DNA of 64,000 bases from Tillandsia leiboldiana (GCA_029204045.2 CM055074.1:13763659-13827658), one strand, 5' to 3'; shown: positions 1-11,502, counted from the stretch's first letter. Program-made: numbers and translations. The notes: a model not told the origin generated them from the letters alone.

Positions 1-303
1 CGACTAAACTCGATCTGATTGCGGACCAGAGTTCGGTCCGCCCCCGGTAATTGTGTAAGTCACCTGGGTTACGGTACCAGCTTCCGGAATTTATTCTGGG
101 AGAACCGGGGGTCGGAATCCAAAACCGATCGCGCCGCCGGTCTCCGTTTCGCGAGCTTTATTAACCAAAAATACCCGCGAGCTCCGACCGTCTGCCCAGA
201 AAAATAAGGAAAAATTACCCTCGAACCCCTATTGTCAACCAGACGGTTCAATAAAAATCGACGGAAAGCCCCGAAAGGTAAAAATAAATCCGCGGTTATC
301 ACA
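1..303 (-). repeat. Gypsy-1 3' LTR, terminal fragment
   Basis: The fragment ends in TTATCACA at 303. It is identical over its whole visible length to 12936-13238, the end of the right LTR. It is followed by a purine-rich stretch on the minus strand (304-314), a reasonable polypurine tract. Short ORFs here are chance frames inside the LTR. Confidence 0.9.
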
Positions 304-340
304 CCACTCACCTCAAAAAAACGAGTTTCGTCCTCGAAAC

Positions 341-2107
341 TCAGACCCGGGTGGTGGTGAACAGGTTCGGGTAGTTCTCCCTCATTTTAGACTCCAGCTC
401 CCATGTTGCTTCTCGCTCCTCGTGGTTGCTCCAGAGCACCTTCACGTAGGGGATGGCTCGATTCCGCAGTGATTTTGTTTCCCTTGCCAGGATCTTCACT
501 GGGGTTTCTTCGAAGCTCAGGTCCTCCTTAAGTTCGAGTGCAGAGGTGTCCAGGACATGTGATGGGTCGGGGAGATATTTCCGAAGCATTGATACGTGGA
601 ACACATCGTGGACTCGGTCGAGGTTTGGTGGTAGGGCGAGGCGGTAAGCTACTGGGCCGATGCGCTCTAGAATCTCAAATGGCCCCACAAACCGTGGGCT
701 CAGCTTGCCCCTTAGCCCGAAACGCCTGATTCCTCTGGATGGCGAGACCCGCAAAAACACATGTTCCCCCACTTGAAACTCCAAGTCCCGGCGCCTCTGG
801 TCTGCGTAACTCTTCTGTCGACTCTGGGCGGTCAGCAAGCGCTGTCTGATAAGGCGCACTTTCTCTTCCGTTTCTTCCACTAAGTCGGGTCCCAAAAGTT
901 TCCGCTCTCCCAAGTCGTCCCAGCAGATCGGGGATCGGCAGCGCCTTCCATACAGTGCTTCGTAGGGCGCCATCCGAATGCTGGCCTGGTAGCTGTTGTT
1001 GTAGGCAAATTCCACGAGAGGTAGGTAGCGTGACCATCCGATTCCCCAATCAAGCACACAGGTGCGGAGCAGGTCTTCTAGGGTTTGTATCGTGCGCTCT
1101 GACTGTCCGTCCGTCTGAGGGTGGAAGGCGGTGCTGAAATGTAGTCTGGTCCCCATGGCCTGCTGGAGGCTTTGCCAAAACTTCGAGACAAAGCGCGTGT
1201 CCCTGTCCGAGGTGATCGATGCCGGTACCCCATGTAGTCTCACGATCTCGCTGATGTAGACTTGAGCCAGCCGTTCGCGGGTCCAAGTGGTGTGAATTGG
1301 TAGGAAGTGTGCTGACTTGGTTAACCGGTCAACTACAACCCAGATCGCGTCGTGGCCCTGTTGTGAACGTGGGAATCCAGTAACAAAATCCATGGTGATC
1401 TGGTCCCATTTCCACTCTGGTACCGGTAAGGGCTGTAGCTTCCCTGCTGGTCGCTGGTGTTCGGCCTTTATCTGTTGGCATACTAGGCAGTGGGCTACGT
1501 ATCGCGTCACGTCTTCTTTTAACTTAGGCCACCAGAACGTCTGTTTGAGATCCCTGTACATCTTCGTGCCCCCCGGGTGGGCCGCATAAGGGGCTCGGTG
1601 TGCCTCCGCTAGGATTTCATTCTTCAACTCTGGTAAATCCGGCACACAGACCCGCCCGCGGAAACATAGGGTGCCGTCGTCTTTCACCGCAAAGTCAATC
1701 CCTTGCCCCTGGGGAATCTTGTCTCGTATACGCTGTAGGTGCAGATCGGTCTGCTGTCCCTCCTGGATCTTCTCGTAAAGCGTCGGCTTGACCACCAAGG
1801 CTAGGAGTTGCAGAACTGTGCCTGCAGGCACTACCTCCAACCGCATTCGCGCGAACTCCGCGACCAGGTGGTCCTGCTTCGTCAGCGCGCTCTCCGACGC
1901 CCCGTCCCGATGCCCTTTTCTGCTCAGTGCGTCTGCCACCACATTTGCCTTCCCGGGGTGATATTGGATCGTCACGTCGTAATCCTTCAGCAACTCGAGC
2001 CACCGTCTCTGCCGCAAGTTTAACTCTTTTTGGGGTAAAGATGTACTTAAGACTTTGATGATCTGAGGAAAACGTTGCAGTGGACTCCGAAGAGGTAATG
2101 CCTCCAC
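341..2107 (-). CDS. Gypsy-1 copy A: RNase H tail, integrase and chromodomain (partial polyprotein)
   Basis: This open frame of 588 aa is the 3' half of pol. The first ~20 residues are read out of frame, because the RNase H just upstream continues in another frame (break near 2050). Then come the RNase H/connection tail ending VADALSRK, the integrase HHCC finger (H...H near YAAHPGGTKMYRD, CLVCQQIK), and the DDE core with Asp in VVVDRLTKSAHF, Asp in SDRDTRF and Glu in HPQTDGQSERT. A GPF/Y-type module (GPFEIL) and a chromodomain (YVKVLWSNHEEREATWELE) follow. It would insert element cDNA, with the chromodomain steering it to marked chromatin. It is the best-preserved integrase frame in the gypsy elements here. 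The ATG is internal and is not a real start; the protein would be cut from a polyprotein. Confidence 0.85.
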   Translation of the reverse strand: MEALPLRSPLQRFPQIIKVLSTSLPQKELNLRQRRWLELLKDYDVTIQYHPGKANVVADALSRKGHRDGASESALTKQDHLVAEFARMRLEVVPAGTVLQLLALVVKPTLYEKIQEGQQTDLHLQRIRDKIPQGQGIDFAVKDDGTLCFRGRVCVPDLPELKNEILAEAHRAPYAAHPGGTKMYRDLKQTFWWPKLKEDVTRYVAHCLVCQQIKAEHQRPAGKLQPLPVPEWKWDQITMDFVTGFPRSQQGHDAIWVVVDRLTKSAHFLPIHTTWTRERLAQVYISEIVRLHGVPASITSDRDTRFVSKFWQSLQQAMGTRLHFSTAFHPQTDGQSERTIQTLEDLLRTCVLDWGIGWSRYLPLVEFAYNNSYQASIRMAPYEALYGRRCRSPICWDDLGERKLLGPDLVEETEEKVRLIRQRLLTAQSRQKSYADQRRRDLEFQVGEHVFLRVSPSRGIRRFGLRGKLSPRFVGPFEILERIGPVAYRLALPPNLDRVHDVFHVSMLRKYLPDPSHVLDTSALELKEDLSFEETPVKILARETKSLRNRAIPYVKVLWSNHEEREATWELESKMRENYPNLFTTTRV

Positions 2108-3317
2108 AGTTTCAAAACGAAGACCACGGCGGCCAATTCCAGGTCGTGTATCGGATAGTTCCTTTCGTAGTCCTTCAGCTGCCTGGACGCGTAGGCGATC
2201 ACCTTCCCCTGTTGCATCAGAACACCTCCAAGACCGATCCTTGACGCGTCGCAGTACACTTCATAATCCTCTCCGGGCGTCGGCAGCACTAGTATTGGTG
2301 CCTTAGTTAATCTCTTCTTGAGTTCCTCAAAACTCTCCTGGCACTTGGCCGTCCATATGAACTTCTCGCCTTTTCTGGTCAATCGGTTTAAAGGGGGCAG
2401 CGATCTTTGCGAAGCCCTCAACGAAACGCCGGTAGTATCCTGCCAGCCCCTAGAAAACTTCGCACTTCTGTCACCGACGTCGGCGGCTGCCAGTCTACCA
2501 CTGCTTCTACCTTTTTGGGGTCCACAGCGATCCCCTGTGCCGAGATCACATGCCCTAGGAAGCCGACTTCCGCAGCCAGAATTCACACTTCTTGAGTTTC
2601 GCGAACAACTTCTGCTCTCTGAGGGTTTGCAGGATCGTCCGTAGATGGTCCTCGTGCTCCTCGTCGGTAGTGGAGTAAATCAGGATGTCGTCGATAAAGA
2701 CTACCACGAACCGATCCAAGAAGGGTCTGAAGATCCGGTGTCATCATGTCCATGAAAAACAGCGGGGGCGTTCGTAAGTCCGAATGGCATCACCGTGAAC
2801 TCGTAGTGGCCGTATCGAGTCCGGAAGGCGGTCTTGGGGACATCTTCATTTCGAACTCGGAGTGTGATGGTAGCCCGACTGTAGGTCAATTTTGGAGAAG
2901 ACCGTCGCTCCCCGTACTGATCGAAGAGGTCGTCGATTCTGGTAGGGGGTACTTATTCTTCACCGTGACTTTGTTTATCCCTCTGTAGTCATGCAGAGCC
3001 GCAGGCTTCCATCTTTCTTCGTACAAAGAGTACCGGTGCGCCCCAGGGTGACACACTCGGCGGATGAACCCTTTGTCCAAGAGATCTTCCAGTTGTGCCT
3101 TAAGCTCCTTCAGCTCCGCGAAGGCCCATTCGGTAAGGGGCCTTCGTGATAGGATGCGTGCCTGGTAGTAGCTCAATAGGGAACTCCACCTCCCTCTCCG
3201 GAGGCATCCCCCGGCAACTCCGCGGGGAATACCGTCAGGATAGTCCCTCACCACTGGGATATCTGCAAGTGTCGTCGAGGGTCGAATAGCCAAGTCCACC
3301 GATGCTAGATAGGCCAC
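2040..3317 (-). pseudogene. Gypsy-1 copy A: reverse transcriptase and RNase H, frameshifted
   Basis: The region encodes the RT and RNase H of copy A in several frames. Recognisable pieces are the RT N-terminus (2886-3317), PFGLTNAPAVF (2701-2889), the catalytic FIDD box read from 2687-2698 on the minus strand, the thumb segment FLGLAGYYRRF (degraded) and RNase H with DASRIGLGGVLMQQGK and HDLELAAVVFVLK (2047-2586). Several single-base indels relative to copy B break the frame, many at runs of the same base. It would copy element RNA into DNA if intact. Decay and consensus error cannot be told apart from the sequence alone. Confidence 0.8.
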
Positions 3318-3327
3318 GCACCCCCCC

Positions 3328-5094
3328 CTATACCAGTCTTCTGGCCCGTGCCGCTGAAATAACCGCCGGGAAGGAGATGCTCTTGTCCATTATGTACACA
3401 TGTTCGGGGAAGCCCGGTTCTTGTAGCCGCAATTGTCGCTTGTCGCAATCAATGAGAGCCTGGTACCTTGTGAGCCAGTCCATGCCCAACACCACGTCGT
3501 ACTCCTTCAAAGGGATCACCGCCAAGTCCCAAGGGCAGGCCAAACCGTCCCACATAATCGGGCAGGCGGCCACAAAACTGGTCGCCTCCAGAGTCCCTCC
3601 CGCCGTTTGTACCGTCAAGGAGGCTTGGAGGGGTGTCTCCTCGAGGTTATGCGTGAAAACGAATTCACGAGAAAAGAACGAGTGCGTTGCCTCCGTGTAT
3701 CGAAAAGAGTTCTAGCACGGGATTCAAACGGAAGTAGTACCTGCAAGAGGTCCTCCGGTGGATCAGTCCCTTGGCGGGGTCATTGAGAAAACCCTCCCGC
3801 CTGGTTGTGGTTGCCGGTCCTCCTCACGCCGTGGTGCGGGGGGTCTGGAAGCCGACGCCATAGGAGCTTTTCCCCGCCCTGAGTGCTGTGGCCTGGGCGC
3901 AGGTGCTCCCATGGGCGCCGATCCCCCGCCTAAGGGGCAGTTGCGGCGGAAGTGCCCCCGTTTGCCGCACCCTGAAACAATGGTCGTCTCTTTGGGGGCA
4001 CTCTCCCGTCAGGTGTCCTCCCCCGCATATAGTACAAGGCCTATTCCCCGGCCTCGGCCCTCCTGTTGGCGCGCCCCGGGGCCCTGTCGGCGGTCTCCTC
4101 TTTTGGGGGGTCGGCTCCCGCTGGAAGAACCCTCCCCCCAGCCTTGCTGGTGTCGCTTTCTGATCCCTTAGCCGCGCCAGCGTTCTCCTTCTGGCACGGG
4201 TCCACAGCGAAACCCAGCCTCCACGTGGTGGCCTTGTCGACCACTCCTGAAAGGTAGCAGGCCAGCCGCGTTCACCACCTCGAGATGTCGCTTCGCAGGC
4301 CATCGACGAAGAGTTGTGCCTTGTGAGCCTCGTCACGTGCAACGAACGGGACGCAATTTACTAGTCGGACGAATTCCCGTTGATATTCCATGACCGTCCG
4401 GTCCCCTTGTTGAATGTGGTTTAGGTCATCCTCCAACTTTTTCTTGACGCTGCTGGTGAAGAAGGCCTCGAACAGCTCCTTCTTGAAAGTGTCCAGGACG
4501 GAAGAGCGGTACCCTTAGCAGGATCGGGGCGTATCGTCTTCCACCACAAGCGGGGCATTCCCTTCCAAGCAATGGACCGGCTAGGGGAACCCGCTCATGA
4601 TCCTCCATAAGTAAGTCTTCAAAGAGTTTCTCCATTGACCCCACCCAGTTCTCCACGACCCACGGATCTGTCGTGTCCCCTTCGAAACGTGGGCGGGTCG
4701 TGCTTCTTAAAGTCCTTCAAGTTGGCCCGCACTCGATCCGTTCGGTCATCACAACCCCCCCTCCACTCGTGGCGGCGGCAGTCGCGATAGGGGTAGGCGT
4801 GACCACCGTTTCCTCCAGAATAACCCGGCTAGTTGTCCCTGGCGCCGGCCCCGTAGTCGCCGCTGGTGGTGGCGCTGTCGGCGGTGCCGCGGCCGGTGCT
4901 GTCGGCCCCGGCGGAGGGGCCGGGGCGGCCGTCACAGGTGCGGCCTGCTGCTGCGTCATCTGGCGTACGTGATCGGTGAGGTAGCCAATTGCCCCGCCAT
5001 TTCCCGCAATTGTTGCCGCAGGAGTTGGTTCTCCGCGGCGCGACGTTGTCGCATCCGCCTCGGCGTCCCCCGCCGATGACCTTGTACGGGCCAT
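3328..5094 (-). pseudogene. Gypsy-1 copy A: gag and protease, frameshifted
   Basis: The gag start is the ATG at 5094 (MARTRSS...), shortly downstream of the primer site. The N-terminal region is rich in Pro, Ala and Thr (4717-5094). The capsid-like core follows, including the VENWVGSMEKLFEDLLMED segment, and then a basic Arg/Gly/Pro stretch. The CCHC knuckle is broken by a frameshift: it begins HCFRV where a CFRCG form is expected. The protease lies around 3328-3720. Gag would package the RNA and form the particle, and the aspartic protease would mature it. Frames change at about 4350 and 4500. Confidence 0.75.
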
Positions 5095-5286
5095 ATCTGT
5101 CACTCACAAGAAGATCAAAATTAGACAGTAACTACAACCAGTGTACCCTTTTATGCGAGGAAAGATTCAAACTCCCGCCCCCCGTTCACTCACGTTCTAA
5201 AATCCTATGCCCCACCCATTCATTGTATCGTAGGTATGTGAGGCATTCCCACGATGGTCGGCACGAGCTGTTGTGAGTGGATGTAT

Positions 5287-5297
5287 CTCTGATACCA
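5287..5297 (-). promoter_or_regulatory. Gypsy-1 copy A primer binding site (tRNA-iMet)
   Basis: The plus strand reads CTCTGATACCA, so the minus strand has TGGTATCAGAG, complementary to the 3' end of plant initiator tRNA-Met. It lies about 8 bases from where the LTR would begin, just before the N gap. Confidence 0.9.
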
Positions 5298-5307
5298 TCT
5301 TAATCTT

Positions 5308-5407
5308 NNNNNNNNNNNNNNNNNNNNNNNNNNNNNNNNNNNNNNNNNNNNNNNNNNNNNNNNNNNNNNNNNNNNNNNNNNNNNNNNNNNNNNNNNNNNN
5401 NNNNNNN
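5308..5407. other. Assembly gap of exactly 100 N
   Basis: The gap replaces almost a whole LTR: the left side stops within a few bases of the LTR edge and the right side starts about 140 bases before the LTR end. Exactly 100 N usually marks a gap of unknown length. If the tandem is real, about 2.5 kb is missing. Confidence 0.95.
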
Positions 5408-5547
5408 CGGCGCCCCGACCGTCTGCCCAGAAAAATAAGGAAAAATTCCCCTCGAACCCCTATTGGCAACCAGAGTTCAATAAAATCGACGGAAAGCCCC
5501 GAAAGGAAAAAACTATAATCATCTTCGGTTTTCCCGCGGTTATCACA
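5408..5547 (-). repeat. Gypsy-1 middle LTR, terminal fragment
   Basis: This matches the last ~140 bases of the other Gypsy-1 LTRs but is less similar: there are small indels and an extra stretch of about 20 bases near 5512-5532. It ends TTATCACA at 5547 and is followed by the same internal edge as at 304. Confidence 0.8.
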
Positions 5548-5589
5548 CCACTACCTCAAAAAAACGAGTTTGTCCTCGAAAACTCAGAA

Positions 5590-7260
5590 ACGGGTGGTGG
5601 TGAACAGGTGTCGGGAGTTCTCCATCATTTTAGACTCCAGCTCCCATGTTGCTTCTTCGCTCCTCGTGGTTGCTCCAGAGCACCTTCACGTAGGGGATGG
5701 CTCGATTCCGCAGTGATTTTGTTTCCCTTGCCAGGATCTTCAATGGGGTTTCTTCGAAGCTCAGGTCCTCCTTAAGTTCGAGTGCAGAGGTGTTCCAGGC
5801 GTGATGGGTCGGGGAGATATTTCCGAAGCATTGATACGTGGAACACATCGTGGACTCGGTCGAGGTTTGGTGGTAGGGCGGGCGGTAAGCTACTGGGCCG
5901 ATGCGCTCTAGAATCTCAAATGGCCCCACAAAAGTGGGCTCAGCTTGCCCCTAGCCGAAAACGCCTGATTCCTCTGGATGGCGAGACCCGCAAAACACAC
6001 ATGTTCCCCACTTGAAACTCCAAGTCCGGCGCCTCTGGTCTGCGTAACTCTTCTGTCGACTCTGGGCGGTCAGCAAGCGCTGTCTGATAAGGCGCCACTT
6101 TCTCTTCCGTTTCTTCCACTAAGTCGGGTCCCCAAAGTTTCCGCTCTCCCAAGTCGTCCCAGCAGATCGGGGATCGGCAGCGCCTTCCATACAGTGCTTC
6201 GTAGGGCGCCATCCGAATGCTGGCCTGGTAGCTGTGTTGTAGGCAAATTCACGAGAGGTAGGTAGCGTGACCATCCGATCCCCAATCAAGCACACAGGTG
6301 CGGAGCAGGTCTTCTAGGGTTTGTATCGTGCGCTCTGACTGTCGTCCGTCTGAGGGTGGAAGGCGGTGCTGAAATGTAGTCTGGTCCCCATGGCCTGCTG
6401 GAGGCTTTGCCCAAAACTTCGAGACAAAGCGCGTGTCCCTGTCCGAGGTGATCGCTGCCGGTACCCCATGTAGGTCTCACGATCTCGCTGATGTAGACTT
6501 GAGCCAGCCGTTCGCGGGTCCAAGTGGTGTGAATTGGTAGGAAGTGTGCTGACTTGGTTAACCGGTCAACTACAACCCAGATCGCGTCGTGGCCCTGTTG
6601 TGAACGTGGGAATCCAGTAACAAAATCCATGGTGATCTGGTCCCATTTCCACTCTGGTACCGGTAAGGGCTGTAGCTTCCCTGCTGGTCGCTGGTGTTCG
6701 GCCTTTATCTGTTGGCATACTAGGCAGTGGGCTACGTATCGCGTCAAGTCTTCCTTTTAACTTAGGCCACCAGAACGTCTGTTTGAGATCCCTGTACATC
6801 TTCGTGCCCCCGGGTTGGGCCGCATAAGGGGCTCGGTGTGCCTCCGCTAGGATTTCATTCTTCAACTCTGGTAAATCCGGCACACAGGACCCGCCCGCGG
6901 AAACATAGGGTGCCGTCGTCTTTCACCGCAAAGTCAATCCCTTGCCCCTGGGGAATCTGTCTCGTATACGCTGTAGGTGCAGATCGGTCTGCTGTCCCTC
7001 CTGGATCTTCTCGTAAAGCGTCGGCTTGACCACCAAGGCTAGGAGTTGCAGAACTGTGCCTGCAGGCATACCTCCAACCGCATTCGCACGCGACCTCCGC
7101 GACCAGGTGGTCCTGCTTCGTAGCGCGCTCTCCGACGCCCCGTCCCGATGCCTTTTCTGCTCAGTGCGTTGCCACACATTTGCCTTCCGGGGTGATATTG
7201 GATCGTCACGTCGTAATCCTTCAGCAACTCGAGCCACGTCTCTGCCGCACGTTTAACTCT
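5590..7260 (-). pseudogene. Gypsy-1 copy B: integrase and chromodomain, frameshifted
   Basis: Same gene as 341-2107 but cut into several frames. The chromodomain and GPF segments are at 5630-5929, a C-terminal integrase piece at 5940-6212, the DDE core up to SAHFLPIHTTW at 6286-6747 and the zinc finger at 6566-6883. The second Asp and the Glu of the core lie in shifted frames (6314-6523). Most breaks are single-base indels relative to copy A. Confidence 0.8.
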
Positions 7261-8540
7261 TTTGGGTAAAGATGTACTAAGACTTTGATGATCTGAGAAA
7301 ACGTTGCAGTGGACTCCGAAGAGGTAATGCCTCCACAGTTTCAAACGAAGACCACGGCGGCCAATTCAGGTCGTGTATCGGATAGTTCTTTCGTAGTCCT
7401 TCAGCTGCCTGACGCGTAGGCGATCACCTTCCCCTGTTGCATCAGAACACCTCCAAGACGATCCTTGACGCGTCGCAGTACACTTCATAATCCTCTCGGG
7501 CGTCGGCAGCACTAGTATTGGTGCCTTAGTTAATCTCTTCTTGAGTTCCTCAAAACTCTCCCTGGCACTTGGCCGTCCATATGAACTTCTCGCCTTTTCT
7601 GGTCCAATCGGTTTAAAGGGGCAGCGATCTTTGCGAAGCCCTCAACGAAACGCCGGTAGTATCCTGCCAGCCCTAGAAAACTTCGCACTTCTGTCACCGA
7701 CGTCGGCGGCTGCCAGTCTACCACTGCTTCTACCTTTTTGGGGTCCACAGCGATCCCCTGTGCCGAGATCACATGCCCTAGGAAGCCGACTTCCCGCAGC
7801 CAGAATCACACTTCTTGAGTTTCGCGAACAACTTCTGCTCTCTGAGGGTTTGCAGGATCGTCCGTAGATGGTCCTCGTGATCCTCGTCGGTAGTGGAGTA
7901 AATCAGGATGTCGTCGATAAAGACTACCACGAAACCGATCCAAGAAGGGTCTGAAGATCCGGTTCATCATGTCCATGAAAACAGCGGGGGCGTTCGTAAG
8001 TCCGAATGGCATCACCGTGAACTCGTAGTGGCCGTATCGAGTCCGGAAGGCGGTCTTGGGGACATCTTCATTTCGAACTCGGAGTTGATGGTAGCCCGAC
8101 TGTAGGTCAATTTTGGAGAAGACCGTCGCTCCCCGTAACTGATCGAAGAGGTCGTCGATTCTGGGTAGGGGGTACTTATTCTTCACCGTGACTTTGTTTA
8201 TCCCTCTGTAGTCAATGCAGAGCCGCAGGCTTCCATCTTTCTTCCGTACAAAGAGTACCGGTGCGCCCCAGGGTGACACACTCGGTCGGATGAACCCTTT
8301 GTCCAAGAGATCTTCCAGTTGTGCCTTAAGCTCCTTCAGCTCCGCGAAGGCCATTCGGTAAGGGGCCTTCGTGATAGGATGCGTGCCTGGTAGTAGCTCA
8401 ATAGGGAACTCCACCTCCCTCTCCGGAGGCATCCCCGGCAACTCCGCGGGGAATACGTCAGGATAGTCCCTCACCACTGGGATATCTGCAAGTGTCGTCG
8501 AGGGTCGAATAGCCAAGTCCACCGATGCTAGATAGGCCAC
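7039..8540 (-). pseudogene. Gypsy-1 copy B: reverse transcriptase and RNase H, frameshifted
   Basis: The RT is well preserved from 8540 to about 7920 (244-aa frame). It includes KPYRM-like/LLDKGFIRPSVSPWGAPV, SLRLCIDYRGINKVT, FSKIDLQSGYHQLR and PFGLTNAPAVF. The catalytic FIDD box (7910-7921) lies just after a frameshift. FLGLAGYYRRFVEGFAKIAAPLNRL follows at 7530-7772. RNase H is broken across 7300-7530, and the connection region is at 7039-7344. This RT has fewer breaks than copy A. Confidence 0.82.
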
Positions 8541-8549
8541 GCACCCCCC

Positions 8550-10320
8550 CTATACCAGTCTTCTGGCCCGTGCCGCTGAAATAACCGCCGGGAAGGAGAT
8601 GCTCTTGTCCATTATGTACACATGTTCGGGGAAGCCCGGTTCTTGTAGCCGCAATTGTCGCTTGTCGCAATCAATGAGAGCCTGGTACCTTGTGAGCCAG
8701 TCCATGCCCAACACCACGTCGTACTCCTTCAAAGGATCACCGCCAAGTCCCAAGGGCAGGCCAACCGTCCCAACATAATCGGGCAGGCGGCCACAAAACT
8801 GGTCGCCTCCAGAGTCCCTCCCGCCGTTTGTACCGTCAAGGAGGCTTGGAGGGGTGTCTCCTCGAGGTTATGCGTGAAAACGAATTCACGAGAAAAGAAC
8901 GAGTGCGTTGCTCCGGTATCGAAAAGAGTTCTAGCACGGGAATTCAAAACGGAAGTAGTACCTGCAAGAGCGTCCTCCGGTGGATCAGTCCCTTGGCGGG
9001 TCATTGAGAAAACCCTCCCGCCTGGTTGTGGTTGCCGGTCCTCCTCACGCCGTGGTGCGGGGGGTCTGGAAGCCGACGCCATAGGAGCTTTTCCCCGCCC
9101 TGAGTGCTGTGGCCTGGGCGCAGGTGCTCCCATGGGCGCCGATCCCCCGCCTAAGGGGCAGTTGCGGCGGAAGTGCCCCGTTTGCCGCACCTGAAACAAT
9201 GGTCGTCTCTTTGGGGGCACTCTCCCGTCAGGTGTCCTCCCCCGCATATGATACAAGGCCTATTCCACGGCCTCGGCCCTCCTGTTGGCGCGCCCCCGGG
9301 GCCCTGTCGGCGGTCTCCATCTTTTGGGGGGTCGGCTCCCGCTGGAAGAACCCTCCCCCCAGCCTTGCTGGTGTCGCTTCTGATCCCTTAGCCGCGCCGC
9401 GTTCTCCCTTCTGGCACGGGTCACAGCGAAACCCCGCTCCACCGTGGTGGCCTTGTCGACCACTCCCTGAAAGGTATGCAGGCCAGCCGCGTTCACCACC
9501 TCGAAGATGTCGCTTCGCAGGCCATCGACGAAGAGTTGTGCCTTGTGAGCCTCGTCCCGTGCAACGAACGGGACGCAATTTACTAGTCGGACGAATTCCC
9601 GTTGATATTCCATGACCGTCCGGTCCCCTTGTTGAATGTGGTTTAGGTCATCCTCCAACTTTTTCTTGACGCTGCTGGTGAAGAAGGCCTCGAACAGCTC
9701 CTTCTTGAAAGTTGTCCAGGACGGAAGAGCGGTACCCTTAGCAGGATCGGGGCGTATCGTCTTCCACCACAAGCGGGCATTCCCTTCCAAGCAATGGACG
9801 GCTAGGGGAACCCGCCTCATGATCCTCCATAAGTAAGTCTTCAAAGAGTTTCTCCATTGACCCCACCCAGTTCTCCACGACCCACGGATCTGTCGTGTCC
9901 CCTTCGAACGTGGGCGGGTCGTGCTTCTTAAAGTCCTTCAAGTTGGCCCGCACTCGATCCCGTTCGGTCATCACAACCCCCCCTCCACTCGTGGCGGCGG
10001 CAGTCGCGATAGGGGTAGGCGTGACCACCGTTTCCTCCAGAATAACCCGGCTAGTTGTCCCTGGCGCCGGCCCCGTAGTCGCCGCTGGTGGTGGCGCTGT
10101 CGGCGGTGCCGCGGCCGGTGCCGTCGGCCCCGGCGGAGGGGCCGGGGCGGCCGTCACAGGTGCGGCCTGCTGCTGCGTCATCTGGCGTACGTGATCGGTG
10201 AGGGTAGCCAATTGCCCCGCCATTTCCCGCAATTGTTGCCGCAGGAGTTGGTTCTCCGCGGCCGTCGACGTTGTCGCATCCGCCTCGGCGTCCCCCCGCC
10301 GATGACCTTGTACGGGCCAT
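8550..10320 (-). pseudogene. Gypsy-1 copy B: gag and protease, frameshifted
   Basis: Gag starts at the ATG at 10320 (MARTRSS). The Ala/Pro-rich N-terminus, a predicted helix (TDHVRQMTQQQ) and the capsid core (9260-10232) are clear, with the motif KLEDDLNHIQQGDRTVMEY. The knuckle is damaged (RQTGHFRRNC without the first Cys pair in frame). The protease active site is LFDTGATHSFF, within 8729-9256, and the PR C-terminus KEYDVVLGMDWL is at 8550-8753. Frames change at about 8740, 9256 and 9790. Confidence 0.8.
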
Positions 10321-10513
10321 ATCTGTCACTCACAAGAAGATCAAAATTAGACAGTAACTACAACCAGTGTACCCTTTTATGCGAGGAAAGATTCAAACTC
10401 CCGCCCCCCGTTCACTCACGTTCTAAATCCTATGCCCCACCCATTTCATTTATTCGTAGGTATGTGAGGCATTCCCACGGATGTCGGCACGAGCTGTTGT
10501 GATTGAATGTAGT

Positions 10514-10524
10514 CTCTGATACCA
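10514..10524 (-). promoter_or_regulatory. Gypsy-1 copy B primer binding site (tRNA-iMet)
   Basis: The plus strand reads CTCTGATACCA, 8 bases before the LTR start at 10533. It primes minus-strand DNA synthesis from initiator tRNA-Met. Confidence 0.92.
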
Positions 10525-10819
10525 TCTTAATCTGTCACGCCCCGGGGGTTTGTTTTAGCGGAAACGGCATTTTTTTTTTTTTTTTTTTTTTTTTGAAAGG
10601 TCTCTTTCTTTCCCGGTGCGTGCCCAGACCCGCCGCACATACAGGATCTCTCTGCAAACGGACAGAGTCTCCCCTGTACGTGCACGGCGTGTGGTTGAAT
10701 ACATCTCCCAAGCAAACATAACCATTCAATCACAACATTCAATTTCATACAACCAGTATTCTAAATATTTAAGCGCATGGCCACTTCAACTTGAAAGGAT
10801 AAATCCACGGTTTTTAAAG

Positions 10820-10906
10820 AGTGCCCACCCGGCACTTAAGTTTTGAAAACGAGTTTCGAAATCAGCATAAACCCCAGGGTTTTGAAAACGGTGCCCACAC
10901 GACACT
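10820..10906 (-). repeat. Two short hairpins with CCAC(A/C)CG loop, Gypsy-1 LTR
   Basis: On the plus strand, AGTGC-CCACCCG-GCACT (10820-10836) has a 5-bp stem. GGTG...CACT (10890-10906) has a 3-bp stem plus a G-T pair around CCCACACGA. Related hairpins in the other gypsy LTRs have different stems but similar loops. They lie about 290-370 bases from the U5 end. Confidence 0.6.
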
Positions 10907-11502
10907 TAGATTTTGAAAACGGTTTTCGCAATCTTTTCTTTGTTTTTGTTTCGCTTTTCAAATGGCCAGTAGGAAATAAAGGAGAAGGTAGTGCATATAC
11001 AGAAAATCAAATACCGACATCTACGTCGACCCCACAAGGGTATCGGGAACCTCACACATGCCCACAATATAAATGAAAAACCGAAAAGAAAGGAAAGTAT
11101 AAATTTCAGGGTCTCCAACGGTCCCGCTGTGTCCGTCCCGTCCTCACCGCCACCTACCTCTCCCCTCGCCTGGGCCCTGTCACGAAGTGGGAAGTCAGTG
11201 ACTAATAAACGCCGTGCAAGGGAAAATAATAAAAACAAACCGTGGCGACAACCGGAGCAACCACCCTTTTGGGAAGGGGGGGGGAAAAGGTAACCTGTAT
11301 ATCTGCATCCTGTAATACCCGGCCGCGTCGGTCCACTACCGACGGCCCCATACCGTACCTGCAACACCGCGACCGCGCCGGACAACTAAACCGGCGGGTC
11401 GCTCCGCTCGCACCTAGGCGCCTCAACCCCACAACTAATAAGGGGCCCCCACTACGTCACCTCGTGGGTAAACACGGGTTCTACGACCTCTTTTCCGGAA
11501 AA

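Noticed and set aside
10570..10594. Poly-T run as the tail of a minus-strand LINE or processed gene
   Set aside because: A poly-T run is at the same place, 40-60 bases inside the LTR, in Gypsy-1, -2, -3 and -4, so it belongs to the LTR.
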